A stretch of 9,096 bases of DNA, from assembly GCA_020345945.1 (NCBI GenBank), contig CP070773.1, positions 740,652 through 749,747 of the forward strand, read 5' to 3'. Below the pieces are notes generated by a model, which had not been told where the DNA came from, did not search any database, and worked only from the letters and a program-made list of their open reading frames with translations. Each line of letters starts with the position of its first letter. The stretch's first letter is position 1. The DNA is from Candidatus Bathyarchaeota archaeon (GTDB lineage Archaea; Thermoproteota; Bathyarchaeia; RBG-16-48-13; GCA-020345945). The position numbers and the translations under genes are program-made. Positions 6,140 to 9,096 of this stretch are shown here, one piece after another.

Positions 6140-7582
6140 TCAAGCAAATTCTAGGCCGATATCTTCTAGATACTTCACAGCTTCTTTTCTACTTTTCAGA
6201 AAGCGGTCTGTAGGTCTCTGCTCTATATAATCGTAGCAAGCTTGGTGAGACTTGAAGAAGACCTCGGGTTCCGAGTATATCAGTATCCGTCTATCTCTAC
6301 TGAAGTCAGCCGATTGAAGCTTCTCTCTTCGAATCCGCCCCAGCATCTCGTCCAAGTCCTTTAACTTAATGCCAGACCTCAAGGCTGCGTCGGAGACCTC
6401 GATCCCCCACCTCACTGTCGTTGGAGGGGGGGTCCACAAAAAGGCTAGATTGCCGCCCGTCACTGTCCCACGTATGGTGCTTACAGCTGTATTCAGTAAG
6501 TTTTCCACCGAAACCTGATCCTCCGTCTGGCCCCCGCTCCCTCCTCCCCCAATCACTATTGTATTTTTATGTCTACGGAGAGCCTTCCTCATCGCGAAGC
6601 TACACCAAGCACCAATCCTATCCATCCTCTCCAATAAGTCCCATCGCTCACTCTTCTCTTTAGCATGAAAGGCATCATGCTGCATCCTTCTCACAACCCC
6701 AGAATACTGGATAGAGTCACGATAGACAATCCAAGCAACGATATCCCTGACCACACCCTCGATCATTGCTCCTTCCCAACCGCCAGCGAAGCCACCTACC
6801 GAACCACCAGCACCACCATTCATTCCGAAACAACCGTATTCATGATAGTATACGGCTGCAGCTAAGAGGGTGGTCTCAACTTTCAAGTCAGGCAGGACGG
6901 AGAGGAGAAGCCCATCACTCGATCGTAACCCTCTCTCTTCATCCTTAGGAGCAATCAAGGCCTCTGTGGACGTGAGAATTGGATAGTTACAGAGGGCAAG
7001 ACCAGCTCTCCCTGCAAGCCTTATGCCCAACCTCGCCCGTTCAACAGCCTTCCGAGCCGCGTAGACAACCATAGGGGCACCATGAACCTCACGACCCATA
7101 ACCCTGTTGTAATTGAAGGTCTCAAGGTAATCAACCCTAGGTATACTGACGAGTTCCTTTATCATGTTCTCAAGGGGCATAAGCATCTCGTTCCAAGCAC
7201 TATGACCTCCAGCCACAACATTCGGAGGCCGATTGTCCTCTATCTCTCTCTGCCTTATTGTCCGGACATCCTTGTCCCTTCCCACAGTAATCTGGCTAGG
7301 AGCTTCTTTACAAGCCTCCTTTACCTCCTCCTCTGTAAACTGGATCACCCTATTCGTGTTAAGACAGTACACTCCCATCTCGCAGAGGTAATCCAGAGCC
7401 GCATCGAAGAGCTGATCTGCATAAGCGTTATCCACATCATAGAACCTCTCACACTCCTCCACCTTCAGTCCATGCCGGTCCGAAAGCTCCTGCATCTTCT
7501 GGAACATACCCATATCCCACTCCTTCTCCTCCATCTTAGGACCATTCTGAACCCTCTCAGCAACCTCAAGCAAGCTAATCAT
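6140..7582 (-). CDS. MtmB-family corrinoid methyltransferase, apparently without pyrrolysine
   Basis: A 480-residue protein that resembles monomethylamine:corrinoid methyltransferase MtmB (458 residues, PF05369) from end to end. Shared landmarks include LCEMGVYCLNTNRVI (66-80) against the MtmB LLECGIYCTDTHRIV, LAGRAG (189-194), SVGGFAGGWEGA (261-272) against IFGGYAGGIEE, RGTVTGG (371-377) against KGVVTDK, and the C-terminal KYLEDIGLEFA against KKLEDLGLVF. MtmB moves a methyl group from methylamine to a cobalt-corrinoid protein and needs pyrrolysine encoded by UAG. Here no TAG interrupts the frame, and in an ungapped alignment from AGR the pyrrolysine position falls on Glu207. The substrate is therefore unlikely to be assumed as monomethylamine. 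Start: alignment supports Met1 rather than Met17, and AGGGG lies about seven bases upstream. It heads a two-gene operon with the TIM-barrel gene. The cognate corrinoid protein is not in the window. Confidence 0.87.
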   Translation of the reverse strand: MISLLEVAERVQNGPKMEEKEWDMGMFQKMQELSDRHGLKVEECERFYDVDNAYADQLFDAALDYLCEMGVYCLNTNRVIQFTEEEVKEACKEAPSQITVGRDKDVRTIRQREIEDNRPPNVVAGGHSAWNEMLMPLENMIKELVSIPRVDYLETFNYNRVMGREVHGAPMVVYAARKAVERARLGIRLAGRAGLALCNYPILTSTEALIAPKDEERGLRSSDGLLLSVLPDLKVETTLLAAAVYYHEYGCFGMNGGAGGSVGGFAGGWEGAMIEGVVRDIVAWIVYRDSIQYSGVVRRMQHDAFHAKEKSERWDLLERMDRIGAWCSFAMRKALRRHKNTIVIGGGGSGGQTEDQVSVENLLNTAVSTIRGTVTGGNLAFLWTPPPTTVRWGIEVSDAALRSGIKLKDLDEMLGRIRREKLQSADFSRDRRILIYSEPEVFFKSHQACYDYIEQRPTDRFLKSRKEAVKYLEDIGLEFA

Positions 7583-7618
7583 AACGAACCCCTTAGCCCA
7601 TCAATCTACATTCTCAAG

Positions 7619-7628
7619 ATTATAAGTT
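7619..7628. promoter_or_regulatory. Shared TATA-like element between the MtmB-like gene and a divergent small ORF
   Basis: ATTATAAGTT reads as a good archaeal TATA box on the plus strand, and as AACTTATAAT on the minus strand. Leftward it lies about 37 bases before the MtmB-like ATG (7582). Rightward it lies about 58 bases before the ATG at 7686. One near-symmetric element could serve both directions, though the start sites are not known. Confidence 0.5.
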
Positions 7629-7636
7629 AGTGTAGA

Positions 7637-7654
7637 CCTCTATGATGATAGAGG
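7637..7654. promoter_or_regulatory. Palindrome and spaced direct repeat, candidate operator
   Basis: CCTCTAT-GATG-ATAGAGG is a perfect 7-base inverted repeat with a 4-base spacer. AGACCTC also occurs twice, at 7634-7640 and 7655-7661, exactly 21 bases apart, or two helical turns. The site lies where the rightward transcript would start, so a bound regulator could block the promoter; a small leader hairpin is the alternative. Confidence 0.4.
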
Positions 7655-7685
7655 AGACCTCAAATCTGCAGAGGTAAGGTGGAAA

Positions 7686-7826
7686 ATGATAACCGAGGAG
7701 GAGGGTGACCAGCTGGTCGAGAAGAACGCCAAAAAGAAGAAAGCGAAGAAGAGAACCCGAGGACCCTACCGAAAGTCTTCACCAGTCAAACATCGGGAAT
7801 CACAACATGCGTCCAGTCCGAGATAG
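7686..7826 (+). CDS. Possible small very basic protein, 46 codons, ends in TAG
   Basis: ATG at 7686 follows AGGTGG by three bases, and a TATA-like element lies at 7619-7628. The predicted product has an acidic start (MITEEEGDQLVEK) and then a lysine/arginine block (KKKKAKKRTRG around 16-26) and a basic, serine- and proline-rich tail. No cysteines, hydrophobic core or known family is visible; a disordered nucleic-acid-binding peptide is the natural guess, but only from composition. After the TAG at 7824-7826 the frame stays open for 26 more codons (beginning QDHFIHRLRCK) to a TGA at 7905-7907. It is divergent from the MtmB-like gene and may share regulation with it. Confidence 0.42.
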   Translation: MITEEEGDQLVEKNAKKKKAKKRTRGPYRKSSPVKHRESQHASSPR

Positions 7827-8070
7827 CAAGATCACTTTATTCATCGATTACGCTGTAAACAGAATGAGTTCTTGAAACTTAAAGAAACCCTGCAATCAAT
7901 AAAATGAATCTTGGAACTCGTGAAGATAGGATGTGAAAACAACTCTGCACTGAAGACTGAAGACCATCAGTCAATAAAAGCAATATATTGAAGATATTTA
8001 CGGGAAGATGATGTTCCGAGTTCAGGACTTGAACTATACACAATTAGGCAGATCTCAGTAGGGTAGCGAA
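7827..8070. other. Non-coding stretch with short repeats before the ABC permease
   Basis: No convincing gene is seen. The stretch holds two copies of CARTCAATAAAA (7893-7904 and 7968-7979, 75 bases apart), a tandem TGAAGAC (7951-7964), and the palindrome CAATATATTG at 7981-7990. The palindrome, or the AT element ACTATACA near 8033-8040, could belong to the permease promoter. A 17-codon open frame from ATG 8008 ends in TAG at 8059-8061, in frame with the permease. Confidence 0.35.
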
Positions 8071-9096
8071 ATGTTCAATCTGGCGACCATGGCTTTCCGC
8101 GGCATTCGAAGGAGAAGGACAAGAAACCTTATGCTGGCAGTGGCGGTCGTCCTAGGAGTGATGTTGACCGTTGGAATCGACCTCTCCTTCAAGAGTGTCT
8201 ACGGTCAACTCGACGAGATCATGGTAGAGGCGGCCGGTAGCATCGATATCGTGGTAAGGCGCTCGAGGCCTCCCTTCAAGGTCTTCGAACTCCAACCTAT
8301 CAGAGACATCCCTGGAGTTCTAGCCGTCTCACCACGCGTCGTACAGACCATGCCCATCTACACACACGGATATGATGGCGACGCGTATATCGTCGGTGTG
8401 ACCCCGAACGACTACGAATTCCAAGATCCCATATACGCCAACATCGAAGGTAGCCGAGACCTCACTGGAAAGAAGGTCTGCGTCGTCGACGAACGGATTG
8501 GAGACCCTGAGATAGGTCGGTTCCTCCATATTTACACCTATAACGACACAAAACACGGTACTAAGAGAACCGACTACACCTACACCATTACAGGAATCAT
8601 TAGCCCCCGAGATATCTCGATCTCAACTCGCGACCTCTACTCTGTCTATCTCGATATCGACGATGCCCGGTTCATCTTCAATAAAGCTGAACGAGACCTC
8701 CCGTACACCTACAGGGACTACCATATCGATTACGCTATCGTGAAGGTCGCCATCATCCAAGAAGGCCCCAGGATCGCTGAAGAGATAAGAAGGATTCTAG
8801 GTCCTGGGTTCACTGCAGTCCCGCTGAAAGAACCGCTACTAAACCGATACAAGGACACACTCACTGGGCTTAGAGATGGTCTTAACCTAATCCAGAACCT
8901 CTCGCTGATCCTCATCGCTGCGGTAACATTCAACACCGGCTTCATCGGCACAGAAGAGAGAGCTCACGAGATAGGTGTCCTCAGAGCCGTCGGTGCTTCT
9001 CCGTTTCAGGTCTTCTGGATTCTCTTTCTTGAGACCTTTACCGTGAGTCTTCTCGCTTCTTTTACAGGGGCAATTGCAGGGATAGCATTCGGCAGC
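8071..9096 (+). CDS. FtsX/MacB-type ABC transporter permease, C-terminus cut by window edge
   Basis: 342 codons run open from ATG 8071 to the right edge. The protein begins with a short basic cytoplasmic segment (AFRGIRRRRTRN, 8-19) and a first membrane helix (about 20-38). A large extracytoplasmic domain of about 230 residues follows, rich in Asp and Tyr, as in the MacB periplasmic-core family. A second helix lies near 277-296, then the FtsX-family signature EIGVLRAVGASPFQVFWI (300-317) and the start of a third helix. Such permeases work with a LolD/MacB-type ATPase to export or release lipoproteins, peptides or small molecules, or act in cell-envelope mechanics. The ATPase gene and the last one or two helices would lie to the right. 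An in-frame TAG at 8059-8061 makes this ATG the first available; the Shine-Dalgarno is weak (GGGT at 8061-8064). Substrate is unknown. Confidence 0.85.
   Translation, partial: MFNLATMAFRGIRRRRTRNLMLAVAVVLGVMLTVGIDLSFKSVYGQLDEIMVEAAGSIDIVVRRSRPPFKVFELQPIRDIPGVLAVSPRVVQTMPIYTHGYDGDAYIVGVTPNDYEFQDPIYANIEGSRDLTGKKVCVVDERIGDPEIGRFLHIYTYNDTKHGTKRTDYTYTITGIISPRDISISTRDLYSVYLDIDDARFIFNKAERDLPYTYRDYHIDYAIVKVAIIQEGPRIAEEIRRILGPGFTAVPLKEPLLNRYKDTLTGLRDGLNLIQNLSLILIAAVTFNTGFIGTEERAHEIGVLRAVGASPFQVFWILFLETFTVSLLASFTGAIAGIAFGS

Noticed and set aside
6140..7582. Pyrrolysine-encoding mtmB
   Set aside because: The frame contains no internal TAG, and the Pyl position appears to be a glutamate, so the gene cannot be a canonical UAG-containing mtmB.
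7534..7582. Alternative start of the MtmB-like gene at Met17
   Set aside because: Residues before Met17 can be aligned with the N-terminus of MtmB, and an AGGGG ribosome site precedes Met1.
7082..7630. Open frame of 182 codons on the plus strand
   Set aside because: It lies opposite the MtmB-like gene, its translation is low-complexity Leu/His/Ser typical of an antisense frame, and the minus-strand protein has clear family motifs.
7827..8070. CRISPR-like repeats
   Set aside because: Only two imperfect 12-base copies exist, with no regular spacer and repeat array.

Overview
The window looks like a piece of a mesophilic or moderately thermophilic archaeal chromosome. I infer this from TATA-like AT elements about 25-35 bases ahead of starts, an oligo-T termination tract, Shine-Dalgarno sequences of the GAGGTGA/GGAGGG type, heavy AGA/AGG arginine use, and an MtmB-family (methylamine:corrinoid) methyltransferase beside an Mre11-type nuclease. 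A Bathyarchaeia-like member of the TACK archaea is my best guess, but that is inference; no rRNA or other phylogenetic marker is present.

Left part (1-2075, minus strand): an Mre11/SbcD-type DNA-repair nuclease cut off by the left edge. Upstream of it lies an alanine dehydrogenase of the classical Ald/PNT family, ending before an oligo-T tract that separates the two genes. A 163-base divergent region, carrying a perfect 9-base inverted repeat, separates ald from the next gene cluster.

Middle part (2076-5049, plus strand): a PF12831-type FAD-dependent oxidoreductase, a stand-alone tandem-CBS protein and a ten-helix EamA/DMT transporter. A possible 31-codon ORF bridges the CBS and EamA genes and overlaps the EamA start as ATGA.

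Right-centre (5131-7582, minus strand): a likely two-gene operon of an MtmB homologue followed by an uncharacterised TIM-barrel protein with an aldo/keto-reductase-like C-terminus. The MtmB homologue is the most interesting gene. It aligns with monomethylamine methyltransferase end to end but has no in-frame amber codon, and a glutamate appears to sit where MtmB has pyrrolysine. It is probably a non-pyrrolysine corrinoid methyltransferase with an unknown methyl donor. No corrinoid protein, activase or methylcobamide:acceptor methyltransferase lies in the window.

Right part (7583-9096): a divergent promoter with an adjacent palindrome, a possible 46-codon very basic small protein, a repeat-containing non-coding stretch, and an FtsX/MacB-type ABC transporter permease cut off by the right edge. 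The genes do not form one obvious pathway; the only tight functional unit I infer is the MtmB-like/TIM-barrel pair.
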